DNA of 64,000 nucleotides, from NCBI RefSeq assembly GCF_001586275.1, contig NZ_CP014545.1:3064501-3128500 (forward strand), given 5' to 3'. This DNA is from Sphingorhabdus sp. M41 (GTDB lineage Bacteria; Pseudomonadota; Alphaproteobacteria; Sphingomonadales; Sphingomonadaceae). Below are positions 9,344 through 18,321 of this stretch, one piece after another. How positions within the stretch are numbered: position 1 is the first letter of the stretch; the number at the start of each line of letters is the position of its first letter. The notes beneath the pieces were generated by a model that was not told where the DNA came from, made no database searches, and saw only the letters and a list, made by a program, of their open reading frames with translations. A program made the translations under genes and the position numbers.

Positions 9344-10693
9344 TCACTGATGCATATAAACGGCGCGTTCGTGGGAGAAGGCCTTGAACCCGAAATAGCC
9401 GTGATAGCTGCCCATGCCGCTCTGGTTGACGCCGCCAAATGGCAGGTTGTTTTCCAGATAATGCGAGAATACGCCGTTCACGGTCACGCCGCCGGATGAG
9501 GTTCTGTTCAGCACCTTTTCAACATTGGCCTCATTGTCGCTGAACATGTAGAGAGCCAGCGGCTTGTCGTGGGCCTCGATATAGCCGATCGCCTGATCCA
9601 GCGTTTCATAGGTCATCACCGGCAGCAGCGGCGCAAAAATCTCTTCCTGCAATATCGTCATCTGCGGCGTGACATCGGTCAGCATGGTTGGATGGACCGT
9701 CAGGTCGGCTTCATCGAACGTGCCGCCAACGGCGACGGTCGCGCCTTTTGCCACCGCATCGTCAAACAGGCCCTTCACCCGCTTGAAATTGCCCTCGTTG
9801 ACGATCTGCGCGATCGCTTCCTTGTTGAACGTGCCGTCCTCGGCATAGAGATTCTGCTGGACATTGCTCCTGAAGGATTCGACCAGCTGCTGTTTCTGCT
9901 CTTCCTTCACGAACACGTAATCCGGGCAAATGCAGGCCTGACCGCCGTTGAACTGCTTGGCTCCGGCGAGGGCCGCACCGATCTTGTCGACATCCGCGCC
10001 TTCATCGATGATGACCGGCGACTTGCCACCCAGTTCCAGAGTGACAGACGACAAATGTTTGGCCGCTGCCGCCATAACCAGCTTGCCGACACGGGTGCTG
10101 CCGGTGAAGAAAATATGGCTGAACGGCAACTCGAGCAGATTCGTGGCGACACTGACATCACCCTCGAACAGCGCCACTTCATTTTCGTCAAACGCATCGC
10201 GAATGATACGACCGGCAATCGCGGCAGTCGCCGGGCATAGATCCGTCAGCTTGACCATGCAGCAATTTCCCGCAGCAATGGCTGCCGCGAGCGGACCGAA
10301 GGTCAGGCCGAGCGGAAAATTCCAGGGTCCGAGGATCAAACACACGCCGCGCGCTTCATAGACGATTTTCGCCTTGTCATCTGGGTTCATGGACGGAACG
10401 ACATCGGTGGGCGTCATCCATTGATCGAGATTGTCGATGTTGCGCTGGATATTGGCGGTCACGTTCATGACTTCAGTCACCCGAATCTCCTGCTCGGGCT
10501 TGCGGGTATCTTGTTGCACCGCTTTGACAATATCGTCGGCATGCGCCTCGACTGCGGCTTTCAGTTTCTCAAGCTTGGCCTTGCGCTGCGCTGCCGTTGT
10601 CGCCTTTACATCCCATTGGTGGGCGCTCTGCAACGCAAATACCCGCGCGACTTCCTTCGATATATCTTGTCTATTTTGAGCGGGGCCGGCCAT
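9344..10693 (-). CDS. aldehyde dehydrogenase family protein (short, class 3-like)
   Basis: NAD(P)-dependent aldehyde dehydrogenase of 449 residues, oxidising an aldehyde to the acid. The catalytic Glu is in VTLELGGKSP and the nucleophilic Cys in FNGGQACICPDYV. The length and the C-terminal NLPFGGVNQSGMGSYHG-type block resemble class 3 and coniferyl-aldehyde dehydrogenases. AGGAG precedes the ATG. It stands alone, so its substrate is not indicated; fatty or aromatic aldehydes are the usual ones for this group. Confidence 0.88.
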   Translation of the reverse strand: MAGPAQNRQDISKEVARVFALQSAHQWDVKATTAAQRKAKLEKLKAAVEAHADDIVKAVQQDTRKPEQEIRVTEVMNVTANIQRNIDNLDQWMTPTDVVPSMNPDDKAKIVYEARGVCLILGPWNFPLGLTFGPLAAAIAAGNCCMVKLTDLCPATAAIAGRIIRDAFDENEVALFEGDVSVATNLLELPFSHIFFTGSTRVGKLVMAAAAKHLSSVTLELGGKSPVIIDEGADVDKIGAALAGAKQFNGGQACICPDYVFVKEEQKQQLVESFRSNVQQNLYAEDGTFNKEAIAQIVNEGNFKRVKGLFDDAVAKGATVAVGGTFDEADLTVHPTMLTDVTPQMTILQEEIFAPLLPVMTYETLDQAIGYIEAHDKPLALYMFSDNEANVEKVLNRTSSGGVTVNGVFSHYLENNLPFGGVNQSGMGSYHGYFGFKAFSHERAVYMHQ

Positions 10694-10996
10694 GATATCT
10701 CCTGTCTAAAATTAAATGGTGCTTATCTATTTTCTGTAAGCTCTACATACAATAATACATGAATTGAAAGAGATGCCAATCTTTAATCCGGCAGTGAAAC
10801 TGTAAACATTCTGAGCCAATCCGCTACGATGGCGGAAATCTTGCGAACCTCGGTTTCTGTTCCGGTTGCTCGACCGGAAAACTGCCATCTTCCCGAAGGT
10901 GCTCGCCCGCGATTGACCATAGACATGGCGCGCCCTGAACAGCTTCTGGAATCCATCAATGTGTCGCTGGGGGAAAGCGCGCCTTCCCGAACCGAT
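10694..10996. other. intergenic region, no gene seen
   Basis: About 300 bases between two minus-strand genes. The part next to the aldehyde dehydrogenase start (10700-10800) is AT-rich and probably holds its promoter. The remaining GC-rich half has no convincing coding signal. Confidence 0.4.
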
Positions 10997-11779
10997 CTAC
11001 GGCCGCGAAATCATGCCGCCGTCCAGCACGAGCGTCTGGCCAATCATCCAGGACGATGCCCGCGAGCACAGGTAAAGCGCGGTGCCGGCAATATCTTCCG
11101 GTGCCCCCATCCGGCCACGCGGTATCTGCGAAATCGCCATTTTGGTCATGCCGTCATTCTCGACAATCTGCTTGGTCATGTTGCTCGGGAAAAAGCCGGG
11201 GGCGATCGCGTTGACGTTGATATTATAAGGCGCGAGATCGGTGGCCAGATGTTCGGTCAGCTTGATCACGCCGGATTTGCTGGCGGTATAGGCATAGGTC
11301 GGCATGCCCGAATTGCGGATGCCGTTGATCGACGCGATATTGATGACCCGCGCCGGATCGTCCGCGGTACCTGAAGCTTTCAGCAACGGCAGGAATTTCT
11401 GGGTGGCGAAGAAGATCGACTTGATGTTGATGTCCATCACCTTGTCCCAGCCCTTTTCCGGGAAATCCTCGATCGAGGCGCTCCAGTTCGCACCGGCATT
11501 GTTGATCAATATGTCGATCTTCTCTTCGCGCTCGCTGATCGCCGCGACCAGCGCGTCAATGCCCTCGACATGGGACAGGTCGGCGGGGATGGCGATGCAC
11601 TCGCCGAGTTCGGACAGTTCGGCGGCTTTCGCCATCAGTCGCTCTTCCTTGCGGGCGGTAATGTAGACCTTCGCACCATTTTCGATCAGGCCGCGCGCCA
11701 TCATCGCGCCGATGCCACTGGAGCCGCCGGTCACCACGGCAATTTTACCCCGGACATCAAATAAGCTTTTCATCGACAC
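10997..11779 (-). CDS. SDR family oxidoreductase
   Basis: Short-chain dehydrogenase/reductase of 260 residues. The nucleotide motif TGGSSGIGAMMA is near residue 17, NNAG near 92, the catalytic Ser is in INIASING, and the YxxxK pair is in AYTASKSG. The GTG start at 11779 lies 7 bases after GGGAG; the ATG two codons later is an alternative. The fold reduces or oxidises a ketone/alcohol with NAD(P)(H). It follows the SDR-MaoC pair on the same strand but is separated from it by a terminator. Confidence 0.88.
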   Translation of the reverse strand: MSMKSLFDVRGKIAVVTGGSSGIGAMMARGLIENGAKVYITARKEERLMAKAAELSELGECIAIPADLSHVEGIDALVAAISEREEKIDILINNAGANWSASIEDFPEKGWDKVMDINIKSIFFATQKFLPLLKASGTADDPARVINIASINGIRNSGMPTYAYTASKSGVIKLTEHLATDLAPYNINVNAIAPGFFPSNMTKQIVENDGMTKMAISQIPRGRMGAPEDIAGTALYLCSRASSWMIGQTLVLDGGMISRP

Positions 11780-11927
11780 GCTGCTTCTCCCGTTTGCATA
11801 TTATCGGGCCCTCCTTTCACATCGGCTCGGCAAAGTCCACGCGCGATCGGATCAGTGGCGCCGACCATATCTTCCGGCACAAAATGGGATGTCCGTTCCT
11901 GCGTTCACGACAGACCGCAACAATCGC

Positions 11928-11962
11928 AAAAAAAGGGCCCCGGAAACGGTCCGGAGCCCCTT
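11928..11962 (-). terminator. rho-independent terminator after the MaoC gene
   Basis: Read on the minus strand, AAGGGGCTCCGG and CCGGGGCCCTT pair into a GC-rich stem with one bulged G, followed at once by seven Ts. It lies 24 bases beyond the stop codon of the MaoC-type gene and should end the SDR-MaoC transcript. Confidence 0.85.
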
Positions 11963-11985
11963 CATTCAAAATCAGATTCTTCGGC

Positions 11986-12444
11986 TTAGCCGACCACGAT
12001 CATCACCAGTGATGTCGCGATCAGGGCCGGCGTCTCGATACCGTCAATCTCGACAACAACATTGTACGTCAGCAACCAGCGACCCGGCTGCTTTTCGACC
12101 GCATCAACCAATGTATGGCGTCCGCGAACCTTTGATCCGGCGCGTACCGGGTTGAGGAAGCGGACCTTGTCGAAGCCATAGTTGATACCCATCACCGTGC
12201 CTTCGAGGCCCAGGGTCGTGCCGGCCGACAGTTTCGGCAGCAAGGAGAGCGTCAGCAGACCATGAGCGATGGTACCGCCAAAGGGTGTGGCCTTGGCTTT
12301 TTCCTCATCAATGTGGATGAACTGATGATCCTCGGTGCAGTCGGCAAATGTGTTGATCCGGTCCTGACCGACTTCAACCCAGTCGGACACGCCGACTTCC
12401 TTGCCCTTCCAGGATTCCAGTTCGCTTGGTTTGATAGTTGGCAT
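11986..12444 (-). CDS. MaoC family hydratase
   Basis: Single hot-dog domain of 152 residues, predicted (R)-specific enoyl-CoA hydratase. The segment FADCTEDHQFIHIDEEKA near 34-51 carries the Asp/His hydratase pair, and the GGTIAHGLLTLSLLPKL block follows. It lies 25 bases downstream of a MFE-2-like SDR gene. Hydratase and dehydrogenase side by side match the two activities of peroxisomal multifunctional enzyme type 2, so they probably act on successive steps of one acyl-CoA. Confidence 0.9.
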   Translation of the reverse strand: MPTIKPSELESWKGKEVGVSDWVEVGQDRINTFADCTEDHQFIHIDEEKAKATPFGGTIAHGLLTLSLLPKLSAGTTLGLEGTVMGINYGFDKVRFLNPVRAGSKVRGRHTLVDAVEKQPGRWLLTYNVVVEIDGIETPALIATSLVMIVVG

Positions 12445-12469
12445 ATTATTTCTCCTGTTCGCGGGTCTT

Positions 12470-13384
12470 TTAGCCCTTCATGACTTCCTGCATCCGGCGG
12501 AAGAATTTGCCGCCCTGACCGCCGCCATTGGCATATTCCTGCATCCCGGTTTCGTCGAGAATCTGGTCGATATTTTCGGCGATTCCTTCAGCGTTGCGCT
12601 GGTCTTCAGGCAACCAGATGCCTTCGGTTTCAAAAATTTTCGCCGCAGCAAAACCGCCGGCACCCGCTGTCAAGATGGTCTTCGACGGCGCGCCATCGCT
12701 GCACAGATAGACCACCGCCGGTGTCACGGCTTCCGGAACCAGCAATTTCAGCGCTTCTTCCGGCATGATGTCTTCGGTCATGCGGGTCGCGGCGACGGGC
12801 GAAATACAGTTGGTGTGAATGCCCTTGCCCGCGCCTTCCTGGTGCAGGCTGTTCATCATGCCGACCAGCGCCAGCTTGGCAGCGCCGTAATTGACCTGAC
12901 CGAAATTGCCGTAGAGGCCGGTGGAAGAGGTCGTCATCACGATCCGGCCATATTGGCGTTCGCGCATATGGTCCCAGACCGCCTTGGTGCAGTTGGCGCT
13001 GCCGGTGAGATGGACATCCATGACAAACTGGAAATCTTCCATGGTCATCTTGTGGAAGCTCTTGTCGCGCAGCACGCCCGCGTTGTTCACAAGAATGTCG
13101 ACATGGCCCCATTTGGCAATCGCGTCGGCGACCATTTTTTCGACCGCTGGCATGTCGGTGACGCTGCAGCCCGCTGCCATGGCTTCGCCGCCCTCGGCTT
13201 CGATTTCGGCAACCACTTGCTCGGCAACCGTAGCCGACCCGCCGGTGCCATCGCGTGCACCGCCAAAATCATTGACGACAACCTTCACGCCGCGCCGCGC
13301 CAGTTCCTTGGCATGTTCGCGGCCAAGACCAGCACCGGCCCCGGTGACGATGGCAACGCGGTCATTAAATTCTACTTTGCTCAT
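12470..13384 (-). CDS. SDR family 3-hydroxyacyl-CoA dehydrogenase-like protein (MFE-2/HSD17B4 type)
   Basis: SDR of 304 residues, longer than classic members. Motifs are VAIVTGAGAGLGREHA (9-24), the VVNDFGG acid loop (near 38), NNAGVLRD (near 95), catalytic Ser in TTSSTGLYG and YGAAK for YxxxK. The GVKVVVNDFGGARDG form is characteristic of the dehydrogenase domain of peroxisomal MFE-2. The extra 50 C-terminal residues end in a glycine-rich stretch. It is first in a two-gene operon with a MaoC hydratase, supporting a role in beta-oxidation. Confidence 0.88.
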   Translation of the reverse strand: MSKVEFNDRVAIVTGAGAGLGREHAKELARRGVKVVVNDFGGARDGTGGSATVAEQVVAEIEAEGGEAMAAGCSVTDMPAVEKMVADAIAKWGHVDILVNNAGVLRDKSFHKMTMEDFQFVMDVHLTGSANCTKAVWDHMRERQYGRIVMTTSSTGLYGNFGQVNYGAAKLALVGMMNSLHQEGAGKGIHTNCISPVAATRMTEDIMPEEALKLLVPEAVTPAVVYLCSDGAPSKTILTAGAGGFAAAKIFETEGIWLPEDQRNAEGIAENIDQILDETGMQEYANGGGQGGKFFRRMQEVMKG

Positions 13385-13460
13385 GGAGAGTCCTTCTTTA
13401 ATTGAACGATTAACGGAAGCGAATGCGCAATCAGGACCGGCGAGTCAAGCGGCAAGGCGG

Positions 13461-15002
13461 CTATTTTGAGGTCGATTTCATCCGGGCCCTGCCGGCCGTA
13501 GCGGCAGAGGATGCAACCCGCTTTTTCGGTTTTTTCGGTTGCTTGCTCTTCTTGGCCTTGGCCTTTTTCGCAGCCGAGGCTTTTTCCTTGGACGCCGCCC
13601 CCATCAGGTCGGCAAAGCTCCGGGAAATGCAGGTTGCGTAAAATTCCGGATCGGGCATGATATTGCGATCCGCCAGGAAGGTCAGGATGACGTTGCCGTT
13701 ATAGCTGGTCACAACATGGAACAGCCCCTGCCCTTCGGCCAATATTCCCATACCAAAGCTTTTGACCAGCTTGGCCCCGGCAAAATACATGGGAACCATC
13801 GGTCCCGGAACATTGGTGACAACCGTATTCACCGCCGGATTGAGCCGTTCGACCAGACCGGCGCGAACCATCATCTTGGTGCCCGCCGCGGTCAGACCGG
13901 CCGGCATCGCGCCGGACAATTCCATCAGCGTCTTCGCACCCAGTGCCTGAGTCATGGCCTTGGACCGCCGGGTTTCCTCCATGATGAATTTCAGCCGCTC
14001 GCCCGCATCTGCGAGATGGGTACCAACGCCGACCTGCATCATCGTCACCTGATTGCCGGCGGCGTCCTTGTCATCATCGGTCCGGACGGACACCGGCGCG
14101 CCGATTTTCAGCGTCTTGTCCGGAAGATCATCCTTGGCTTTCAGATATCCGCGCATCGATCCGCTGACCACCGCGATCATCACGTCGTTGACCGTCGCGC
14201 CGGGAAAGGCTTCGCGGATCGTCTTGATGTCGGACAGGGAAAATTCACGCCCGTCAAAGACCCGGTGCGGACTCAGCTTCTTGTTGAAGCGCGTCTTGGG
14301 GATGCCTCCCTTTGCGTCATCACGCTGCCGATATTCGCGCTGCACGTCGAACAATCGCTTTGGCATCGGAATCAGCTTTTGCAGATTCTGCAAACCCCGC
14401 ACCGGATTGGCGATATTGTTGAATTGCGCCTTGGCGAGCAAGGCAATCGGATTGGGATCCTTTTCCGGTTCGAACTGCATGTCGAACGTCCGCGGCTTCA
14501 TCTCGGCGTCGAGATCGTGCAAGGCCAGAGTCATTTGCAGCCCGGACTGGCCGTCGATCGCGGCATGGTGCATCTTGTGCAGGACCGCAAAGCTGCCCTT
14601 GGGTACGCCCTCGACATTGTCCAGCCCTTCGATCACCGTATATTCCCAGAGCGGCTTGTTCATATCCATCGGCCGGGCGTAGATGCGCGCTGCCTGGATA
14701 CACAATTGCCGCCAGTCACCGGGCTTGGGCAGGGCAATATGGCGGACGTGAAACTCGAGATCGAAATTGGCGTCGTCGACCCAATAGGGATGATCGAGAT
14801 CAAGCGGCACCCGCACCAGCTTCTGCCGGAAAATCCGCGCCCCATCGAGGCGGCCTTCGATATAACGCAATATATCCTTGAACCCGACCTTGCCACCGGG
14901 CGCAGTGGACGGATCATAAATCAGCAATTGCCCGATATGCATCGGCGTGTTCGCGGTTTCGGTATAGGCAAACATCGCATCCAGTGCGCTTAGCTGTTTC
15001 AT
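13461..15002 (-). CDS. wax ester synthase/diacylglycerol acyltransferase (WS/DGAT)
   Basis: Acyltransferase of 513 residues that would transfer an acyl group from acyl-CoA to a fatty alcohol or diacylglycerol, making storage lipid. The catalytic HHxxxDG motif is at residues 145-151, and the C-terminal half has the NVPGP block of the family. The last 45 or so residues form a Lys/Ala/Pro-rich basic tail, which is not part of the usual enzyme (about 450-480 residues). The gene lies 76 bases upstream of the SDR-MaoC pair on the same strand, giving a lipid-metabolism neighbourhood. Confidence 0.92.
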   Translation of the reverse strand: MKQLSALDAMFAYTETANTPMHIGQLLIYDPSTAPGGKVGFKDILRYIEGRLDGARIFRQKLVRVPLDLDHPYWVDDANFDLEFHVRHIALPKPGDWRQLCIQAARIYARPMDMNKPLWEYTVIEGLDNVEGVPKGSFAVLHKMHHAAIDGQSGLQMTLALHDLDAEMKPRTFDMQFEPEKDPNPIALLAKAQFNNIANPVRGLQNLQKLIPMPKRLFDVQREYRQRDDAKGGIPKTRFNKKLSPHRVFDGREFSLSDIKTIREAFPGATVNDVMIAVVSGSMRGYLKAKDDLPDKTLKIGAPVSVRTDDDKDAAGNQVTMMQVGVGTHLADAGERLKFIMEETRRSKAMTQALGAKTLMELSGAMPAGLTAAGTKMMVRAGLVERLNPAVNTVVTNVPGPMVPMYFAGAKLVKSFGMGILAEGQGLFHVVTSYNGNVILTFLADRNIMPDPEFYATCISRSFADLMGAASKEKASAAKKAKAKKSKQPKKPKKRVASSAATAGRARMKSTSK

Positions 15003-15236
15003 CGCAATTCCCTCAAGAGGTCCTGTTGGCTCTCAACATAATTGAAATTTGCCCAATAAGCGAATCAGTTAAGCATCGCGCACGCAGGGCAGCAACCGGC
15101 GGTTCCGGGATTGCCCCACGCCGGTCCGGTTTTATCAACAATATCCCAATAATATGGCTTAGACCTGCTGGCGCTTGCTATTGCAGCCTAAGCGCACAGG
15201 CCCTGCGCAGCACTTGAATCACCGCGCCATTTGCGA

Positions 15237-15820
15237 TCAAAAACCGCGCCAGTGCTTGACCAGATATTGCGGTGGCATGGCGCGGCCCCAGTAAAATCCC
15301 TGTCCCTGATCGGCGCCAAGCAGACGTGCTTTTTCCAGATGCAAGGACGTCTCGATCCCCTCGACCACAGTCTTGGCACCCCGCATATGACAAAAATCAA
15401 TGATCGAACCCAGCACCGTGATCGGCACGCGATCATTGCAAAAGGCCCAGAATATTTCCTTGTCCAATTTCAGTTCGGCAAAGGGAATTTCTGCGATCCG
15501 GTCGAGATTGCTGTGGCCGGTGCCATAATCATCGATCGACACGGTAAGGCCATAGCGGCCGAGCATCTGGCAAATTTCTGCTACGACCTTGATGTTGGCG
15601 ACCCGGTTCTCCTCGGTAATCTCCATGATAACCAAGCCGCGCAAATTCCGGGACTTTTGCAACCGGGCAAAAAGCGCATCGACAAATTCACTTTGCGTTA
15701 GCAATATCGCGCTGCAATTGAAGGATACAGGCACGGTTTTGCGCGCTGCTCAAGGTCGTCCTGTAAAAAACGCGTAAACGCGCTTTCTTCGTCAATGACG
15801 AGGACCCGTTTTTTTGGCAT
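15237..15820 (-). pseudogene. remnant of a response regulator with EAL domain (internal deletion and frameshift)
   Basis: From an ATG at 15820 the minus strand reads MPKKRVLVIDEESAFTRFL, the start of a CheY-like receiver, then runs into a stop near 15706. In another frame, from about 15734 to 15237, lies the C-terminal half of an EAL phosphodiesterase domain (LVIMEITEEN, SIDDYGTGHSNLDRI, KTVVEGIET). The remaining receiver, the linker and the EAL N-terminus with its signature motif are missing. I infer an internal deletion of several hundred bases in an ancestral REC-EAL gene, leaving an inactive fragment. Confidence 0.8.
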
Positions 15821-15835
15821 GACGAGGGCTTTCGA

Positions 15836-16186
15836 TTAATGAAGATCCGAACGCGTATCTTCAGGCAATTGCAACCCTGTCCGCTCGAGCTTTTCCTGCC
15901 TTGCCCGATCCTCAGTACGATATTTGGATAAATAGCTTATTCGCAACCCGGCCAGTCCAGACTTATCAATGGATTCTTGCCATGATAGAAATTCTTCAAA
16001 CAAGAGATCATAGCGGTCGCATGCTTCCTCAAGGCTCAGCAAACCCCCATTTACAGCGGCGACGACTTCGGCTTTGCGCCTGATCACCCATCTGGTAGTG
16101 GTATTTTTCGGCAAGTCCTTGAGGCTCAGCGCCTCACCGAAAGGTCCGATAACTTTCTCCGGTTTTCTTTGCCGACCAATTTCCAT
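15836..16186 (-). CDS. sciP: SciP-like CtrA inhibitor (DUF1153 protein)
   Basis: Small helix-turn-helix protein of 116 residues from an ATG preceded by AGGAG. The core RWVIRRKAEVVAAVNGGLLS and the following LEEACDRYDL..EEFLSWQ block match SciP, which in Caulobacter binds CtrA and blocks its promoters in G1. The C-terminus (ARQEKLERTGLQLPEDTRSD) is a charged extension beyond the roughly 90-residue Caulobacter protein. It lies 15 bases before the broken REC-EAL gene and downstream of a long AT-rich stretch that probably contains its promoter. Confidence 0.85.
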   Translation of the reverse strand: MEIGRQRKPEKVIGPFGEALSLKDLPKNTTTRWVIRRKAEVVAAVNGGLLSLEEACDRYDLLFEEFLSWQESIDKSGLAGLRISYLSKYRTEDRARQEKLERTGLQLPEDTRSDLH

Positions 16187-16461
16187 ATAATCTCCTACAC
16201 ATAGCGGCTTTACCGCTGATGCAACGTGCATAAGGAGCAACCGGAAAGTTGCTCCCCGTTACAATCATTTACATATGAGGCTCGAAATATTAACATTGGC
16301 TTTGAATATATGGTTAATATGCTAGAAATACTTGCACTATAAATAGACTATTACTATAAATTAATCACTTTCTTCTTCTATATTGTATTTGGAATTTATT
16401 TTTAAACAATACATGAAATATCGTTTTCATTACTTGTTTAAAAATCAGAGCGGATTCATCC
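16187..16461. other. AT-rich intergenic region upstream of sciP
   Basis: The 275 bases are strikingly AT-rich against a GC-rich background, with several TTAA tetramers (near 16291, 16312 and 16358, and in 16400-16442). I found no TTAA-N7-TTAA pair, so a full CtrA site is not evident. No ORF or RNA gene is convincing. It presumably holds the sciP promoter. Confidence 0.5.
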
Positions 16462-16497
16462 AAAAAATAACCCCGGTGTAAGGGACACCGAGGTTTT
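16462..16497 (-). terminator. rho-independent terminator after the UrcA-family gene
   Basis: On the minus strand AACCTCGGTGT pairs with ACACCGGGGTT (11 bp, one G-T) around a 5-base loop, followed by ATTTTTT. It lies about 65 bases past the stop of the UrcA-family gene. Confidence 0.85.
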
Positions 16498-16561
16498 CGA
16501 AAGGCTGGTTCGGCCAAAGTGCGGCCGCTTATTGGGGGTTTGCGGCTCTTGGAATCGTGCT

Positions 16562-16915
16562 TTAGTTGCTGATCACCATCGCAGTTTTTACGGGCGCGCC
16601 CGATTTTGCCGCAGCCATGATCGTCACGCTGGCACGCTGGGCCGAGGCATTTGCCTCATTCATGCAGACGCTGTGATCCTGCATATCGACCAGGCTTTTG
16701 GCATCATAGCTTCCACAAACCTTGCGAACGGCACCTTTCAGGCGGCCCTGCAGAGTTGATTGACCATCTTCGCTATTCAGATCGAGATCGGCATAGTCGA
16801 CGACGGCTGTACGCACGACCCGGCTCTGGGCACTGGCGCTGGCGGAAAATCCAGTTGCGGTCACGGCGATCGCAGCAGCAGCACAAAGGGTTTTGGTAAA
16901 AATTGAATTCGACAT
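16562..16915 (-). CDS. UrcA family protein, exported
   Basis: Small exported protein of 117 residues. An N-terminal signal peptide (hydrophobic AAAAIAVTATGFSASASA, likely cut after ASAQ) is followed by the VVDYADLDLNSEDGQSTLQGRL and VRKVCG pattern of the UrcA family, with two conserved cysteines near residues 66 and 83. GAGGAG lies 7 bases before the chosen ATG. The family is common in sphingomonads and has no firmly known function. It has its own terminator and appears monocistronic. Confidence 0.82.
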   Translation of the reverse strand: MSNSIFTKTLCAAAAIAVTATGFSASASAQSRVVRTAVVDYADLDLNSEDGQSTLQGRLKGAVRKVCGSYDAKSLVDMQDHSVCMNEANASAQRASVTIMAAAKSGAPVKTAMVISN

Positions 16916-17241
16916 TTTTTCACTCCTCAAAATATTCTTGGGGCGATGCCGGAATTGGGGGGACCAGCACTACCCGTTAGGGGGTGAGGTCGGGAGCGGA
17001 ATATCCATCGGGCCGGGGAAGGGCTGTCTGGAGAGACGTAGGGTTATGCTCCCGCCTCGCATTCCTAGGTAGCTGAGTGATGCCGGACGAGCATCCCGCG
17101 TTCGATAAACCGCCATTTTGATCGGCAAACGGCAGCGAGCTTCGACCAACGACAATTGCTGATCGACGAATCTAACATCATGTAACTTTTGTTACGAATC
17201 AACTGGTTACAGATGACACCATATCATGCTGTATTAGAGTA
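16916..17241. other. intergenic region upstream of the UrcA-family gene
   Basis: This 326-base gap contains no convincing gene. At 17181-17196 there is a palindrome, GTAAC-TTTT-GTTAC, and a further GGTTAC at 17204-17209, which may be an operator. It lies about 270 bases upstream of the UrcA start and just past the thiSG stop. Confidence 0.4.
17181..17196. promoter_or_regulatory. candidate operator palindrome
   Basis: TGTAACTTTTGTTACG is an inverted repeat with 5-base arms and a 4-base spacer in a non-coding, AT-rich segment. A regulator of dimeric type could bind, but none is identified. Confidence 0.3.
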
Positions 17242-18237
17242 CTAAATCAGCCCGGACAGCGGACTCGAGGGGTCCGCGTACATCCGGCGCCCCATCCGGC
17301 CCGACAAATAAGCCTCCCTCCCGGCCTCGACCGCAAGCCTCATTGCCCGCGCCATCCGCACCGGCTCTCTGGCCTCGGCAATGGCAGTGTTCATCAGCAC
17401 ACCGTCACAGCCGAGCTCCATCGCGACCGCCGCGTCGCTTGCGGTTCCGACGCCGGCATCGACCAGTACCGGCACATTGGCGCCTTCGACGATCAGCCGG
17501 ATCGTTACCCGGTTCTGTATACCAAGCCCGGAACCGATCGGCGCGCCCAACGGCATGATCGCGACGGCACCAGCATCTTCCAGTTGCTTCGCCCCGATCG
17601 GATCATCGACACAATAGACCATCGGCTTGAACCCTTCCTTGGCCAGCACCTCGGTCGCCTCGAGCGTTTCGCGCATATTGGGATATAATGTCTTCGCCTC
17701 ACCGAGCACTTCCAGCTTGACCAGGTCCCAGCCACCGGCCTCGCGCGCCAGCCGCAGCGTCCGGATTGCGTCCTCGGCGTTAAAACAGCCGGCGGTGTTC
17801 GGAAGATAGGTGATTTTCTTCGGATCAATATAGTCCATCAGCACCGGCTGGTTGCGGTCCATGACATTGACGCGCCGGACGGCCACGGTAACAATCTCCG
17901 CGCCGGATGCTTCGACGGCTGCGGCATTTTCGGCGAAGTCCTTATATTTGCCGGTACCGACGATCAGGCGCGACTTGAATGTCCGCCCCGCCACCGTCCA
18001 GCTGTCGTCACCGGAACCGCCGCCTACGAAATGGACGATTTCCAGTTCATCGCCCTGCTCGACCATGACATCTTCGAGAATCGACCGCGTGACAATTTCG
18101 CGATTGCGCTCGACCGCCACCTTGGCCGGATCAAGGTCGAGCGAACGCACCAGATCGGCAATCGAGCAACCCGCAGCAATCTTGTGGTCATCGCCGTTCA
18201 ACCGGATCTGAATTTCAGCCATTTCGGTAACTTTCAT
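17242..18237 (-). CDS. thiSG: bifunctional sulfur carrier protein/thiazole synthase (ThiS-ThiG fusion)
   Basis: Makes the thiazole moiety of thiamine. Residues 1 to about 75 are a ThiS-like ubiquitin-fold carrier ending in IVHFVGGG, and the rest is ThiG, a TIM barrel that joins the sulfur with DXP and dehydroglycine. ThiG marks are [28 protein letters not shown] (active Lys), [11 protein letters not shown] and [13 protein letters not shown]. Total length is 331. The start MKVTEMAE is chosen over an unrelated upstream reading. The gene diverges from aroQ by about 85 bases. The Gly-Gly normally free at the ThiS C-terminus is internal here. No TPP riboswitch is seen. Confidence 0.9.
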   Translation of the reverse strand: MKVTEMAEIQIRLNGDDHKIAAGCSIADLVRSLDLDPAKVAVERNREIVTRSILEDVMVEQGDELEIVHFVGGGSGDDSWTVAGRTFKSRLIVGTGKYKDFAENAAAVEASGAEIVTVAVRRVNVMDRNQPVLMDYIDPKKITYLPNTAGCFNAEDAIRTLRLAREAGGWDLVKLEVLGEAKTLYPNMRETLEATEVLAKEGFKPMVYCVDDPIGAKQLEDAGAVAIMPLGAPIGSGLGIQNRVTIRLIVEGANVPVLVDAGVGTASDAAVAMELGCDGVLMNTAIAEAREPVRMARAMRLAVEAGREAYLSGRMGRRMYADPSSPLSGLI

Positions 18238-18321
18238 GTCTTTGATCTCGCTTTTCAAAAACGAGCCATATAAAGAGGTCGCTCCAGTCGCAACCAAAAG
18301 CCTGTGGGAAGGACCAATATC

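Noticed and set aside
13539-14993. Long plus-strand frame opposite the WS/DGAT gene
   Set aside because: The HHxxxDG motif and family blocks lie on the minus strand; the other frame has no domain.
16241-16461. Small RNA gene or CRISPR in the AT-rich stretch
   Set aside because: No spaced repeats or convincing promoter-terminator pair; the only hairpin belongs to the end of the UrcA-family transcript.
18238-18321. TPP riboswitch before the thiamine gene
   Set aside because: The gap to aroQ is only about 85 bases and lacks the CTGAGA and ACCTGA consensus blocks.
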